Assembly (NCBI GenBank): GCA_016718315.1
Contig: JADKDV010000003.1
Location: forward strand, 682,001 to 746,000
From: Candidatus Obscuribacter sp.
GTDB lineage: Bacteria; Cyanobacteriota; Vampirovibrionia; Obscuribacterales; Obscuribacteraceae
Direction: 5' to 3'
Length of the DNA stretch: 64,000 bases
Shown here: in pieces, positions 37,436 to 47,407 of the stretch
Layout of the letters: each line of letters starts with the position of its first letter
Position numbering within the stretch: position 1 is the stretch's first letter
Notes under the pieces: generated by a model
What the model saw: the letters and a program-made list of their open reading frames with translations, nothing else
Database searches by the model: none
What the model was told of the DNA's origin: nothing
Program-made: the position numbers and the translations under genes

Positions 37436-39835
37436 TTGCTAAGACTAATCTCATTCTTTCTATTCACAGCCATTATCGCTGTAGTCAGTCTATTTTTTAT
37501 AGCCCAGAGCAGACTGCCCTCTCTGGATGGCGTAATCAATATGGCGGAGCTGTCCAAAGGCGCATCGGTCAAATTTGATGAGCGCCAGGTGCCCTATATC
37601 GAAGCCGCCAATGAGCTTGATCTATATCGAGTGCAGGGCTATATCACTGCCTCGCATCGGCTATTTCAAATGGATATGCAAAGGCGCACTGCCCTTGGAG
37701 AGCTATCCGAAGTATATGGAGCGCAGTCGCTAACTCAAGATAAATTGATGCGCACTATTGGTATTAACCGAGCTGCCAGAGAAGAACTCAAGAATTTGCC
37801 TAAAGAAGTCCTGACAGTTTTGGATTGCTATAGTCAGGGCGTTAATTCATATATGCAGAGCAATAAAGACCGCCTGCCTATGGAATTTTTTATGCTTGGT
37901 TACAGTCCGAGACCATGGACTGCGTTAGATACACTGGCTATTCTCAAATACTCTCAGTATGAGCAGGATGAGACCTGGCGTCTTGATGATTTGCGTCAAC
38001 GCATCCTTAACAAAGCCGGCGCCAAGCCTGCCTCTGAATTATTTGAGCGGCAGTTTGCTGCTCCTCCACTGGTGGGATTTAAGCCTCAATTTATAAATCC
38101 TTTGTCGGGATTAGTGGCACAAGCTCTGGCGCCAGCCACTCTCACTGGTAGCAATGGTCTTGTCCTGGCTGGTGCGATGACCGATACAAAAGGCGCCATC
38201 CTCGCTCTCGATAAGCATCACCGCTATGGCTTACCTTGTGACTGGTATCTAGTCAGTCTGCGTTGCCCCGAGTTGCATCTAGCTGGTGGTACCGTCCCTG
38301 GTGTGCCCGGAGTGCTCAATGGTCGTAATGACAAAGTGGGATTTGGCTTGCTTTCTTGCAAATTGGATGTGCAGGATTTGTTTTTGGAGCAGTTTTCACC
38401 GCAGTTTCCAGGTAAGTATAAGACTGCTACTGGCTGGGATACGGCTAGCGAATTAGTCGAAGAAATACCGGTGCGCTTTTCGGACAAACTATTTTTTACC
38501 TCCAATCTTTTGCATAAAGTAGGTCAGACCAAACATGGTCCGATGTTATTTAAGAACGACGAAAGTGCCGTCACTTTGTCTTGGGTCGGGCTCAACAGTC
38601 CGGGCAAACAAGCCGGTTATATGGAGCTTCTTTTGGGACTCAACCGGGCTGCCAGTATTGCTCAAATGCAAACTGCCCTCTCTAGATACAGCGGATCGCC
38701 GCTTACCGCTTTGTTTGTCGATAAGGCTGGTAGCTGTGGCTATCAGCAAGCTGGTTCAGTACCACTGAGAGCCAAGAGTGCTGCTTTTGGCGAGCATGAA
38801 GGCTGTCTTTTGACACCTGGCTGGACTGGTAGCGGTGACTGGATCTCTTATATGCCGTTTGCTGAACTAGCTCACGGTTTAAATCCGGCTCCTGGATTTT
38901 TTGTGGCAAACTTTCAGGAATTCAGACCTGATATGCCGCTCAATACCAATCTCTACCGTGGTCAAAGAGAAAAAGCTGTGCTCGATGGCTTTGCTCAAAA
39001 TCGTACCAATAGACCGGGCTTGCCTGATATGGCTGTATTGCAAGGCGATAATCATGGCGCTTTAGTAAACCTGGTCAAAACTACTCTGCACGAAGCTATT
39101 AATAAATCTGATTTGATTGATAGCTATCAGCTAAACGCTCTCGATACTCTCGATAAGTGGGATGGCGCTGTTAGTGAAAATAGCGCTGGCGCAGCCCTTT
39201 ATGAGTGTTTTATCCGCACAATCGTGAGACGCTCTCTGTCTACGTCTCTTGGCGCACCTCTGACCAATGAATATCTGGAGCGTTATCCTGGCTGGTCCAA
39301 ATTTGTAGAGAATATTTTGCAGACAAAAGCAGCTAACTGGTTGCCACCAGAGGAGCGTACATTTAAAAACTTTGTCATTACCTCTTTTGTCCAGTCTATC
39401 AAGGACATGAGGCTGGCCACAGGCTCTGACGATAGTAGTAAGTGGCACTGGGGTGATGTACACCGGGGTAATTTTGCGCACTTTGCTCTGCAAATATTTC
39501 CCCAGACCGAGCCACTACTGGCACCACTACTCTCTGTCTCCAATGTACGTCTTTCTGGTGATCAAGATACTGTTAATACCACGGAGAGTTCTTTTAATCG
39601 CGGCAAAGATCAATTTGTCTCAACTCAGGGCTCTACCATGAGACTCTTACTTGATATGAGCGACGACGAGAAGTTTTACCAGACTCTGGTGCTGGGTCAA
39701 AGTGCTCATCTCTTTGCTGGTGCGCGCGGTGATCAGTTGCGTTCATGGCTGGCTCTCAAGCCTCTGCCTCTGGCTTTTAATCAAGATGCTGAGGCCAAGC
39801 TGTGTCAGCACAGGCTCTTATTTACAGACCGATGA
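37436..39835 (+). CDS. Penicillin acylase family (S45) Ntn-hydrolase
   Basis: The protein has 799 residues with an N-terminal hydrophobic segment (signal peptide or anchor). S45 marks are Y-R-V-Q-G-Y-I-T-A-S-H-R-L-F-Q-M-D near residue 65 and L-T-G-S-N-G-L-V-L-A-G, where Ser 239 should become the N-terminal nucleophile after self-cleavage, followed by A-L-D-K-H-H. Members hydrolyse amide bonds of beta-lactams or acyl-homoserine lactones; the substrate here is open. The TTG start lacks a clear ribosome-binding site. It lies 29 bases after the kinase gene and overlaps the DUF3160 gene by four bases. Confidence 0.9.
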   Translation: MLRLISFFLFTAIIAVVSLFFIAQSRLPSLDGVINMAELSKGASVKFDERQVPYIEAANELDLYRVQGYITASHRLFQMDMQRRTALGELSEVYGAQSLTQDKLMRTIGINRAAREELKNLPKEVLTVLDCYSQGVNSYMQSNKDRLPMEFFMLGYSPRPWTALDTLAILKYSQYEQDETWRLDDLRQRILNKAGAKPASELFERQFAAPPLVGFKPQFINPLSGLVAQALAPATLTGSNGLVLAGAMTDTKGAILALDKHHRYGLPCDWYLVSLRCPELHLAGGTVPGVPGVLNGRNDKVGFGLLSCKLDVQDLFLEQFSPQFPGKYKTATGWDTASELVEEIPVRFSDKLFFTSNLLHKVGQTKHGPMLFKNDESAVTLSWVGLNSPGKQAGYMELLLGLNRAASIAQMQTALSRYSGSPLTALFVDKAGSCGYQQAGSVPLRAKSAAFGEHEGCLLTPGWTGSGDWISYMPFAELAHGLNPAPGFFVANFQEFRPDMPLNTNLYRGQREKAVLDGFAQNRTNRPGLPDMAVLQGDNHGALVNLVKTTLHEAINKSDLIDSYQLNALDTLDKWDGAVSENSAGAALYECFIRTIVRRSLSTSLGAPLTNEYLERYPGWSKFVENILQTKAANWLPPEERTFKNFVITSFVQSIKDMRLATGSDDSSKWHWGDVHRGNFAHFALQIFPQTEPLLAPLLSVSNVRLSGDQDTVNTTESSFNRGKDQFVSTQGSTMRLLLDMSDDEKFYQTLVLGQSAHLFAGARGDQLRSWLALKPLPLAFNQDAEAKLCQHRLLFTDR

Positions 39836-42270
39836 AAAAAACTATTGCCTGGTCTCTGCTTTCGCTTTTGCTATGGTCTCAAATACCGGCAAGTGGGCAG
39901 GCATCTATCGACACACCCGTGAGGGGTCTGGGCGATACTGGTATGAGGCGCACTAACACCATCAAACTCAATGACTTAGAGGACCCTGCTCCCCGTAGTT
40001 TTGGCGCCCCTACTGCTCAGGGCACATTTCCAGTAGTGACACTCAATCTTGCTGTGCCGCCGCCGCTATCACTTACTGGGGTCAAAGTAGCCGGACTGAG
40101 CGATAAAAACGTGGCATCTCTGGCTTATCACCATATGATCATGATGCAAGGGACAAGCTCAAAAGGCACTGCCCACAGTACTATGTATGGCGTCTATCAG
40201 GCTAATAAAGCCCAGGGGCGAGCTAATTTTGTTACTGCTGATAGCCTCATGCATGGCTACTTTACCTATATCAATACACTGACAGTTAAGGTTGTGGATG
40301 AGTCTCTGCACAAAGAGCTAATGAGCTTTTTGCAGTCTCTCAAAGAGTCCACGTCAAAGGATTATAAAGCCTGTGAAATCGCCGAAGTCAAAGACGACTT
40401 GTTGCGCAATTTGGGCTTTATCATTGTCGCTATCCAGCTTTTAAATCCTGCCGAAGTGCTGCCTGACATGGGTGGGGCAAGTGATCTCGCTGCTCAGGAA
40501 ATGGCTTTGATCAAAAAAGGAGGGCAAGCGCGCTCTCCGATTTTTAATCGCTCCATAGATTACAGTGCCTTGAGACCGCTTGGATATTTTAGTCTGACTG
40601 CTAAGTCTCGCACCTTTTACACTGCCTATAGCTGGCTTTCGCGCTGTTATTTGTCATTGACGGATTTGACCAACAACACAGAGCAGGGTGGCGGCAACAC
40701 TTTTAGAAGAGCCGTACTCTTATATCGAGCTATCTACAATGGCAAGACTATCGATGGACAGCCGCTGCTCAGTCAGTGGCGTCATATCTCGGAGGTGGTC
40801 ACTGCTCTCAGTCAGGGGCAGCTCAGTCGTGAACCGTCTATTTATGTAGACGAGATGAATAGCATGTTTAACGGCAACAATCTCGAATTCAAAGATTTGC
40901 TCACTGCTCTTGCTCAACCTCTTTCACGTGCCAAGCTCTTGATCTCAATCAAAAAGACTAAGCCGCAGGGTCTCGATGCTACTTCTATCTTTGATATGCA
41001 AAGAACGCAAAAGTCTGATGATGGAGCCATAGTCTTCCGTTTATTTGCGCCTTTTAGCACAGTCGAAGTCGATTATTTGCGGGCCCTTACAAATTGCTTT
41101 GTTGAAGAAAGCGAAGACAAGCCGCAGACTCCCCTGGCTTTGTTTTTGCTGTTTGCGATGGGGTCTCCCATGGCCAGCAATGTCCTCAACGGTATGGGCG
41201 ATAATATCGAGCCGCGTGTCTTTGCTGTCGTGCCCGAATTTATCAAAATCCTCTCTCGTCGTCATATCGAAGACAGCATTATCAATCCCCGCCAGACAGA
41301 AAAACGCTGGTCGCTATTATCTGAGTATTTTAAGCCGCTTAAAAAAGGCTCTCAGGCTTGCTTAATTAGTCAATACTGGCTCACTCAAAGACTACTCAGC
41401 GCTGCCGGTGCCTTTGTCGATAGTTATGTGGCTTATGACCCATCTGCTCTGGGTCTGCCAGCCGTACCTGTCAGTGCCCCTAAGTCTGGTCCATCTGGGG
41501 ATAGTGGTGGCGATAATGCCAGCGATCCTAAAGCCGCTCCACCACCTGAGGATAGCGCTGCCAGTAGTACAGTGAGCAAGGTTAAAGCTGTTAACTTCCA
41601 GTATCTTGAGCCAGCCCTCGTACTCTATCAAAAGCTTGCTGCCTACACTGGTAATACCGTGCAGGAGTTGACCAGATTGTCCGTCATGCCGGAGAGTCTT
41701 AAATCTAAAGGTACCGACTTGGTCAGATTGATGGAGCGTATGGCTAAAATCTCCGAAAAGGAGCTTGCCACCGAGCCTTTGCCGCTAGCTGATTTTAGAT
41801 TGCTGGCTGGTATCGATCAGATTTTACCTGCTATCGGTGGTCCAATATGCAGTCAGCTCTATCTCTCGCCTGTCACCACTGGTGGTGCAACGATAGGTGT
41901 GGGTGACGCTACTCTAGCTTATGTCCTCTTTAATACGGATCAGGGACCGTACCTGGCACGCGGCTCTTTGTATTCATACTTTGAAGTAGCCGGCGGTCCT
42001 TACAAAGCTGAACAATGGCAGCGCAAAAAGGATTTTGGTTTTTTGACTCCGCCTGGATGGGTCCATGCCCTCGATGTGATGCAACTTGACAGAGCGGGCA
42101 CCCAGGCGGATGAGAGCGCTGCGCCTGGTACTGCGCCCCGGGGCGGTGCTCAAAAAAGTGGCAGCGCTCCCCAAAGTGTCCCAGCCAGGGCGCCTCAAGT
42201 AGAGCAATCCGGGCGCAACGTCACTCCCGCTTTGAAACCGCAAGGTAAATTTACAGCTCCGCTACATTAA
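39832..42270 (+). CDS. DUF3160 family secreted protein
   Basis: I start at ATG 39832, which overlaps the acylase stop by four bases (ATGA) and gives a clean signal peptide (K-K-T-I-A-W-S-L-L... ending near A-S-G-Q). A GTG ten codons earlier is less likely. The product has 812 residues. V-T-A-D-S-L-M-H-G-Y near residue 135 is the DUF3160 hallmark, with further family-like segments to about residue 720, a Pro/Gly/Ser-rich insert (~545-580) and a disordered C-terminal tail. The function is unknown. Translational coupling to a predicted periplasmic acylase suggests joint work in the envelope. Confidence 0.8.
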   Translation: MKKTIAWSLLSLLLWSQIPASGQASIDTPVRGLGDTGMRRTNTIKLNDLEDPAPRSFGAPTAQGTFPVVTLNLAVPPPLSLTGVKVAGLSDKNVASLAYHHMIMMQGTSSKGTAHSTMYGVYQANKAQGRANFVTADSLMHGYFTYINTLTVKVVDESLHKELMSFLQSLKESTSKDYKACEIAEVKDDLLRNLGFIIVAIQLLNPAEVLPDMGGASDLAAQEMALIKKGGQARSPIFNRSIDYSALRPLGYFSLTAKSRTFYTAYSWLSRCYLSLTDLTNNTEQGGGNTFRRAVLLYRAIYNGKTIDGQPLLSQWRHISEVVTALSQGQLSREPSIYVDEMNSMFNGNNLEFKDLLTALAQPLSRAKLLISIKKTKPQGLDATSIFDMQRTQKSDDGAIVFRLFAPFSTVEVDYLRALTNCFVEESEDKPQTPLALFLLFAMGSPMASNVLNGMGDNIEPRVFAVVPEFIKILSRRHIEDSIINPRQTEKRWSLLSEYFKPLKKGSQACLISQYWLTQRLLSAAGAFVDSYVAYDPSALGLPAVPVSAPKSGPSGDSGGDNASDPKAAPPPEDSAASSTVSKVKAVNFQYLEPALVLYQKLAAYTGNTVQELTRLSVMPESLKSKGTDLVRLMERMAKISEKELATEPLPLADFRLLAGIDQILPAIGGPICSQLYLSPVTTGGATIGVGDATLAYVLFNTDQGPYLARGSLYSYFEVAGGPYKAEQWQRKKDFGFLTPPGWVHALDVMQLDRAGTQADESAAPGTAPRGGAQKSGSAPQSVPARAPQVEQSGRNVTPALKPQGKFTAPLH

Positions 42271-42362
42271 TATGTTGTTTTCTTAACAACCTTGGTTGGC
42301 GTCAAAGCCCCGCTGCTAGAGGGTTTTGCCTGTGTATGTCAGGGCGATATCGCATCGCTCTC

Positions 42363-42390
42363 TTGTCAATTATTGTAGGACTGATACCAT
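42363..42390 (+). promoter_or_regulatory. Possible promoter of the TPR gene
   Basis: TTGTCA (42363-42368) and TACCAT (42385-42390) are 16 bases apart, about 70 bases before the ATG at 42459. The -10 box is weak. Confidence 0.35.
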
Positions 42391-42458
42391 TCCTCCTGAA
42401 GTCACTGGTCTAATTTTAGTGACCATTGAGCAACACGCCACCCCAAGGCAACAGATAA

Positions 42459-43415
42459 ATGGATACCATGGTTTTTGCATCCGCTCAGACGGCAATGACG
42501 CAAGCAAGTGCGTCGCCCAGCTCCAGCACTATGACCGCTGACTTAGCAGTGGCTTTGCCCATATCAAATGGAGTGACAAGCGAGCCGCTTTTTGACCACG
42601 CCTTGATGGCTAAGGCCTATCTTAGCGAAGGGCGCTTTGACGAAGCTGAGAGACTCTATGTACTGGCTCTCAAAGTCTCCGAAGAAGTTTACGGCTCAAC
42701 CCATGTGGAAGTTATTCCCCACTTGGAGAACCTCACTAGCTTTTATCTCAACCGAGCTAAATACGAAGAAGCCAGACCTCATCTTGAGCGTCTTTATGGC
42801 ATGCTGGTCGATACCAGACACAGTCAAGTCAATCCAGAAGCAGTGGTGACAGTGGTCGAAAACCTGGCTCTTGTCCTGGAAAAACTCTCACTATCAGACC
42901 GCTGTGAAAAACTCTATCTCAACCTTTTGCGCACCAACGAAAGAGATTTTGGCGGCACTCATAACCACACTCTTGATGCCCTTGGTCGCCTTGGTGACTA
43001 TTACGCTCGCACTGGAGTCTATGTAGCAGCACGCGCTGTATTTGAAGAACTGTTGGAAGTAAAAAGTGAGCTATTAGGCGATAACTCAATCGAGCTGTCC
43101 CTGGTGCTCTCCAGTCTCGCTGACGTATACGGCAAGCTTGGCCTGTCTTATGATCGAGTGCGTACAATGGAGCGTCAAGTCGAAATTACAGACACTGCCC
43201 ATGGTGGCACTGGCGTGACCCTGGCTGCCCAATTGGTACGTCTAGCTGATGCTCTCAGCGCAGTTAGTAAGCAGTATCAATCGGTAGAGTTTGGTGAACG
43301 CGCTGAGCTGACCTATTGCCGCGCTCTAAGTATCTACGAAAAGTCTAGCGGTGCAAATACACCAACAGTACAGGGACTCCGCGCCAAGCTTTTAGCTAGA
43401 CGTACACCGGTCTAG
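42459..43415 (+). CDS. Tetratricopeptide repeat protein, kinesin-light-chain type
   Basis: The protein has 318 residues. A low-complexity Ser/Ala/Thr-rich start of about 45 residues is followed by five or six TPR units of ~42 residues (A-x-x-Y-x-x-G-R-F-D-E-A-E-R-L-Y and G-x-x-H-x-x-V patterns), the TPR_10/TPR_12 kind common in filamentous and scavenging bacteria. There is no signal peptide or effector domain, so it should be a scaffold. AAGG lies upstream of the ATG. It is a single-gene unit. Confidence 0.85.
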   Translation: MDTMVFASAQTAMTQASASPSSSTMTADLAVALPISNGVTSEPLFDHALMAKAYLSEGRFDEAERLYVLALKVSEEVYGSTHVEVIPHLENLTSFYLNRAKYEEARPHLERLYGMLVDTRHSQVNPEAVVTVVENLALVLEKLSLSDRCEKLYLNLLRTNERDFGGTHNHTLDALGRLGDYYARTGVYVAARAVFEELLEVKSELLGDNSIELSLVLSSLADVYGKLGLSYDRVRTMERQVEITDTAHGGTGVTLAAQLVRLADALSAVSKQYQSVEFGERAELTYCRALSIYEKSSGANTPTVQGLRAKLLARRTPV

Positions 43416-43537
43416 CGTCTGCTTTTGATTGGAGCTTGTTGCTTTCATGCGACTAATTTAGGCGTGGGGCTTTGGGCCTTTTGCTAGGTTGGTTTTGTCT
43501 CTATGCACAGACATTTGTAAATACGAAAAGGTTTTGT

Positions 43538-44989
43538 CTAAGGTGTAAAAGCAGTATCGTCTTTGGTTGTGCCGCTGCCGCTTGAATTGCCATTGCCGTA
43601 GATGCTGCCTGTGCCAGTTGAGTTTGTACCACTTGTGCCAGCACTGCCAGCTGTGCCACTATTTTTATCCGCAGTGACTTCAGGTGCGGGTGCATCCTGC
43701 TCAATTAGTGGACCTTTACTGTAGCCCGGTGACTTGGGTTTAACAGTTGACTTTGCTGGTGGTCTAAAGGCGTACATACTGCGGGGACCTTCGATAAAGT
43801 CCAATCTCAGCTTGCCGTCAGGATCTTGATAATACTGTTGCAATATCTGGTGGAATAACCAGCCGCGTTTGGCCAGGGCTTGTGCACCGTTTTGACTCAG
43901 TCCGCGTGCACCATTGCCGGTGCCACGATAAGTAAACTTCCAGCAGTTGCCGTCTTCGTTGACGTCAAGGATAGCGGCAGTGGCAAAGTTAAGCATCTTG
44001 GCCAGGGCGATACCATAGACTTCTTTTGATTCTTTGGCACCCATTATCTGCACGCGCACAGCGTTACCGACCGGGTCCCATTGTCTCACCGTCACGCCAA
44101 CTATATTTTTGACGCCGGTAATGCGCTCTAGAGTCGACTGAGGTACACGGCTAGAGCGGATGTTAAAGTTTTCGTCGTTGGTAGTACCGACAGTGGCACG
44201 GTAAAAACCAGGTTTTACTTTGCCCGAATCTTTAAGGACAAGGCTGGTTGTGCCGCGCACCGCATGATAAGTAGAGGTTGCTTCGGCTGCGAGTCCCTTG
44301 TAAGCCTGATCGCTCACGTCTGGTTTGAGATCATAGCCATCACTGCGCCACTTAGAGCCACTGCCCAGATGCGCCCAGGCATAGCTGCGTGCTGCTACAG
44401 CTTGCGATTTAAGTGCTTCGATATGCCAGCTAGATGGCATCTCAGATGGCACGACCCCGAGCAGATAATCTTCCAGATCCAGTACATTTACAGCTGTAAT
44501 GGCACTGCCTGTGTTGATAATCTCGATGGAGCCTCTCCACCAGCGGTTAACAGTCCAGATGCGGTAATCAGGGGCAGCGAGAGTGGCGCGTTTGTCATAT
44601 GGCAATGCCATGGCTAAACCAGTGGCAATCTCTGTAATACGTCCGGGAGTAATGGAGTAGACCATGCCTGGTTTAAGGGCAAAAATCGGCATATTGTCGA
44701 CAAAAACAGCTCCAGGCTGCCATACCGCTACTCTCAGAGCCGAAGTGCGTGTGGCCAAACCGATGCGGACAGGGTGGACCATCATCTGGTATGGACTGAA
44801 GCCCATCATCACTGTGTGACTGGTGCCTGCAGTTTTTACAGCAGTCTTACCTGTAGCTTCGGGTAAGAGCAAAATTACCAATAGGAGCGCCAAGATAAAG
44901 ACTGGTGCCAGTCCCAGAATTTTACCTGATTTGAATGTTTGCTGCGTTTTCAATTGACTGCACTCTATCTTGCCTACTGATGTTAGCAA
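43538..44989 (-). CDS. SpoIID/LytB domain protein, membrane-anchored
   Basis: The protein has 483 residues. A hydrophobic span near residue 30 anchors or exports it. The SpoIID domain (~150-410) has D-Y-L-L-G-V-V-P-S-E-M-P with the catalytic Glu, then E-A-L-K-S-Q-A-V-A-A-R-S-Y, and ends with G-A-R-G-L-S-Q-N-G-A-Q-A-L-A and I-L-Q-Q-Y-Y. The family contains lytic transglycosylases acting on denuded peptidoglycan. A Gly/Ser/Thr/Asn-rich tail of ~50 residues follows. The TTG at 44989 has no ribosome-binding site, and a TTG 18 codons inside is an alternative start. Confidence 0.88.
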   Translation of the reverse strand: MLTSVGKIECSQLKTQQTFKSGKILGLAPVFILALLLVILLLPEATGKTAVKTAGTSHTVMMGFSPYQMMVHPVRIGLATRTSALRVAVWQPGAVFVDNMPIFALKPGMVYSITPGRITEIATGLAMALPYDKRATLAAPDYRIWTVNRWWRGSIEIINTGSAITAVNVLDLEDYLLGVVPSEMPSSWHIEALKSQAVAARSYAWAHLGSGSKWRSDGYDLKPDVSDQAYKGLAAEATSTYHAVRGTTSLVLKDSGKVKPGFYRATVGTTNDENFNIRSSRVPQSTLERITGVKNIVGVTVRQWDPVGNAVRVQIMGAKESKEVYGIALAKMLNFATAAILDVNEDGNCWKFTYRGTGNGARGLSQNGAQALAKRGWLFHQILQQYYQDPDGKLRLDFIEGPRSMYAFRPPAKSTVKPKSPGYSKGPLIEQDAPAPEVTADKNSGTAGSAGTSGTNSTGTGSIYGNGNSSGSGTTKDDTAFTP

Positions 44990-45059
44990 TTTGCGCTGAT
45001 TTTGTCGCGCACAATGCTACTATTTATGGCCTGGCTATCGTTTACGGTTTTTTATCACC

Positions 45060-45743
45060 ATGAAAAAGCTTTTGATTGTTGACGACGAAGTAGACATCGT
45101 CTCAAGTATTCAGTATGTCCTCAATCAGGAAGGGTTTGCTACATTAAGCGCCCACGACGGCTTAAAAGCCATGCAACTTTACGAAAACGAGCGCCCTGAC
45201 CTCGTTATACTCGATTTGATGATGCCTGGCATTGATGGTCTGGAAGTGTGCCGACGGATACGCTCAGTGGACAAGCGCACTCCTATACTGATGCTTACCG
45301 CCCGTACATCGGAGATTGATACTGTTGTCGGGCTGGAGCTTGGCGCCAATGACTACATTGCCAAGCCGGTCCGTTTGCGTGAGCTTGTCGCCCGGGTCAA
45401 AGCGCATCTGCGCGAGACACCCAAGGTGCAGGACAATGCCAAAGGTATAAAACTCGGCGATCTCTTTATAGATATGGAGAGTCGCACTGTGCTTGTGGCC
45501 GAAAAGCCCGTGGAGCTTACTTTTAAAGAGTTTGAATTGCTTTTGGCCATGGCCAGGCAGCCCAATCGTGTCTTCAGCCGTGACCAGCTCTTTGCTCAGG
45601 TCTGGGGTTCGGACTTTTTGGGCGAGAGCCGCACCGTGGACGTACACATTAGATATCTGCGAGAAAAATTGGAGTCAAATCCCAGTCAGCCCAAACATAT
45701 TTTGACTGTGCGCGGAGTCGGCTATCGCCTTGTCTGGGATTAA
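45060..45743 (+). CDS. OmpR/PhoB-family response regulator
   Basis: The protein has 227 residues. The REC domain has D-D-E at 8-10, phospho-Asp at 52 (L-D-L-M-M-P-G) and Lys near 102 (D-Y-I-A-K-P). The C-terminal winged helix (~130-225) has E-F-E-L-L, S-R-D-Q-L, R-T-V-D-V-H-I-R-Y-L-R-E-K and R-G-V-G-Y-R. It is a DNA-binding transcription regulator, similar in build to cyanobacterial RpaA/RpaB. No kinase gene is adjacent, so it is an orphan here. It diverges from the SpoIID gene across 70 bases. Confidence 0.93.
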   Translation: MKKLLIVDDEVDIVSSIQYVLNQEGFATLSAHDGLKAMQLYENERPDLVILDLMMPGIDGLEVCRRIRSVDKRTPILMLTARTSEIDTVVGLELGANDYIAKPVRLRELVARVKAHLRETPKVQDNAKGIKLGDLFIDMESRTVLVAEKPVELTFKEFELLLAMARQPNRVFSRDQLFAQVWGSDFLGESRTVDVHIRYLREKLESNPSQPKHILTVRGVGYRLVWD

Positions 45744-45920
45744 ATAAAAAGCATAGTTGTCATGGTGGTGGTATTCCCACCGACCTCCAAAATTGGCAAG
45801 TTTTCTTCGACTTGATGCGTATTCTTCCCAGTGACAGTTATCCTGGCCAAACCTACACTAAAGGAGTCGCAAATCAGATTGCGGCGCTGGAGAGTTTTTC
45901 TTGGCGGGAAAAGGTATCAA

Positions 45921-47198
45921 ATGAAAGCAAACGCAATACTGATTGGGGCGAATCTAGCGGCCTCCGTGCCACTCTTGCTGAGTCAGCAAGCAATGGCTGC
46001 CGATAATTCGGACACAGCCTCATTTTTGCGCAGCGCCATAGGCAACAGCAGTCACTCCGCCAGTGCCAGCCAGGCCGCCACAAGCTCTGCCACACCAAGT
46101 TTTAAATCGACCTCGTTGTCTAACGTGCGCAAATTGCCGCGGGCAAGCGATCTCGGCGTCCAGAGCTTTAGCTCGCCTCGGGCTCTGCAGACCCGTACTG
46201 CACTCATGGACAGTGATAAGTCTTTGAGACCCTTTGTACCTGGTCGCAAGTTGCCTCGCAAAGCCGATTTGGATGCTGCCAGAATGGCCAATCAGATGCC
46301 ACAGATGGATGAGAGTCACTCATCTCTGGCTGGTAGTGTGGACATGAGCTATCAACGTGCCTCTGCTGATGCCAATTATTCTTCTCCTGGTTATGGCACT
46401 TATTCAGGTTCTAATCTGGGATCTAGCTCTAACCGCGACATCGTCGTGCGCGAGACCAGCCGCCGCCTCAAAAATGCTGCTCAAGCCATGGCTCACATGC
46501 AGAGACCGGCGCAGCCGCGCGTCACACCTGGTCAAATGATGATTACTCCCGGACAAGTTGGTCAACCCTGCACCAGACAAGCCTTTAACCCTGCTCAAGC
46601 CGATGCCAGCGCTCCCAGTGAGAGCGAATGGGCCGACATGGCTCGTTCGGTTGGTCAAAATACAGCCACCAGCATGACTCCTGCTGCAAACAGTCAGGAA
46701 GACGAGCTGGAATCAATGGCCCGTCAACTCAAAACTCAAATTGGTGAATCTAGCGCGCCAGTAAGCACTGCTGGTCCTGCACCATTTCCTCTCAGCCTTA
46801 TTCCTGAGGCTTCTTTGAAGCAACTCATGGGCAAGAAGAGCCCGGGCATGAGTGCCATGGGCAGCCAGGGTGGTCAAATGGGTGGCGGTCAAATGGCTGG
46901 TAACAGACCAGCGGCAGCTCCCAGTTACTTTGGCTCATGGCATGGACAGGGTCAATCCTCTGCTGCCGCCCATTCCAATTTGCGCCCATCGGGCTTCCAT
47001 ACTTATTTGACATCAGCCAATCAAAACTCGCGTGCTCTTACATCCAGCGCCTTTAAGCAATATTCGCCCATTGCTACACGTAACGCGCGCCGGACTGCTC
47101 CAGCAAAAGTAGCGATATTGGGCAAGGTCAAGCCTGCTGCTAAGCCACACAGCGCCACCATGGCAGCATATGGCGAGTATCACGCTCCCAGTCTCTAA
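45921..47198 (+). CDS. Secreted low-complexity protein
   Basis: I start at ATG 45921, not the upstream in-frame ATG at 45831, because AAAGG lies about seven bases before it and the product then opens with a signal peptide (cleavage near A-M-A-A-D). The product has 425 residues. The mature protein is rich in Ser, Ala, Gln, Met and Gly, with a repeated R-K/A-L-P-R-x-A-D-L motif near residues 60 and 110 and a Gly/Gln/Met-rich patch around 310. It is probably disordered and I recognise no family. It follows the regulator gene by 177 bases. Confidence 0.7.
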   Translation: MKANAILIGANLAASVPLLLSQQAMAADNSDTASFLRSAIGNSSHSASASQAATSSATPSFKSTSLSNVRKLPRASDLGVQSFSSPRALQTRTALMDSDKSLRPFVPGRKLPRKADLDAARMANQMPQMDESHSSLAGSVDMSYQRASADANYSSPGYGTYSGSNLGSSSNRDIVVRETSRRLKNAAQAMAHMQRPAQPRVTPGQMMITPGQVGQPCTRQAFNPAQADASAPSESEWADMARSVGQNTATSMTPAANSQEDELESMARQLKTQIGESSAPVSTAGPAPFPLSLIPEASLKQLMGKKSPGMSAMGSQGGQMGGGQMAGNRPAAAPSYFGSWHGQGQSSAAAHSNLRPSGFHTYLTSANQNSRALTSSAFKQYSPIATRNARRTAPAKVAILGKVKPAAKPHSATMAAYGEYHAPSL

Positions 47199-47242
47199 TA
47201 TTGGGCAGCTAGACAGATAGAGTACTTGGTCAAAACATTTGG

Positions 47243-47270
47243 ATCGGCAGGTTTTTACTTGCCGATTTTT
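47243..47270 (+). terminator. Rho-independent terminator
   Basis: A nine-base stem (47243-47251 with 47258-47266, one G-T wobble) is followed by five T residues. It ends the transcript of the secreted protein gene. Confidence 0.75.
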
Positions 47271-47407
47271 GACTTGCACATTTACCAATTTACATTTTCA
47301 CCCGGTCAGTGTCCAAAAACTGGATTTTGCGGATAGATATTGACGTGACAATATGGACCATCAATGGGCGTAAAATAAACAGTATGGCTGGTTAATAGAG
47401 GTTGAGG

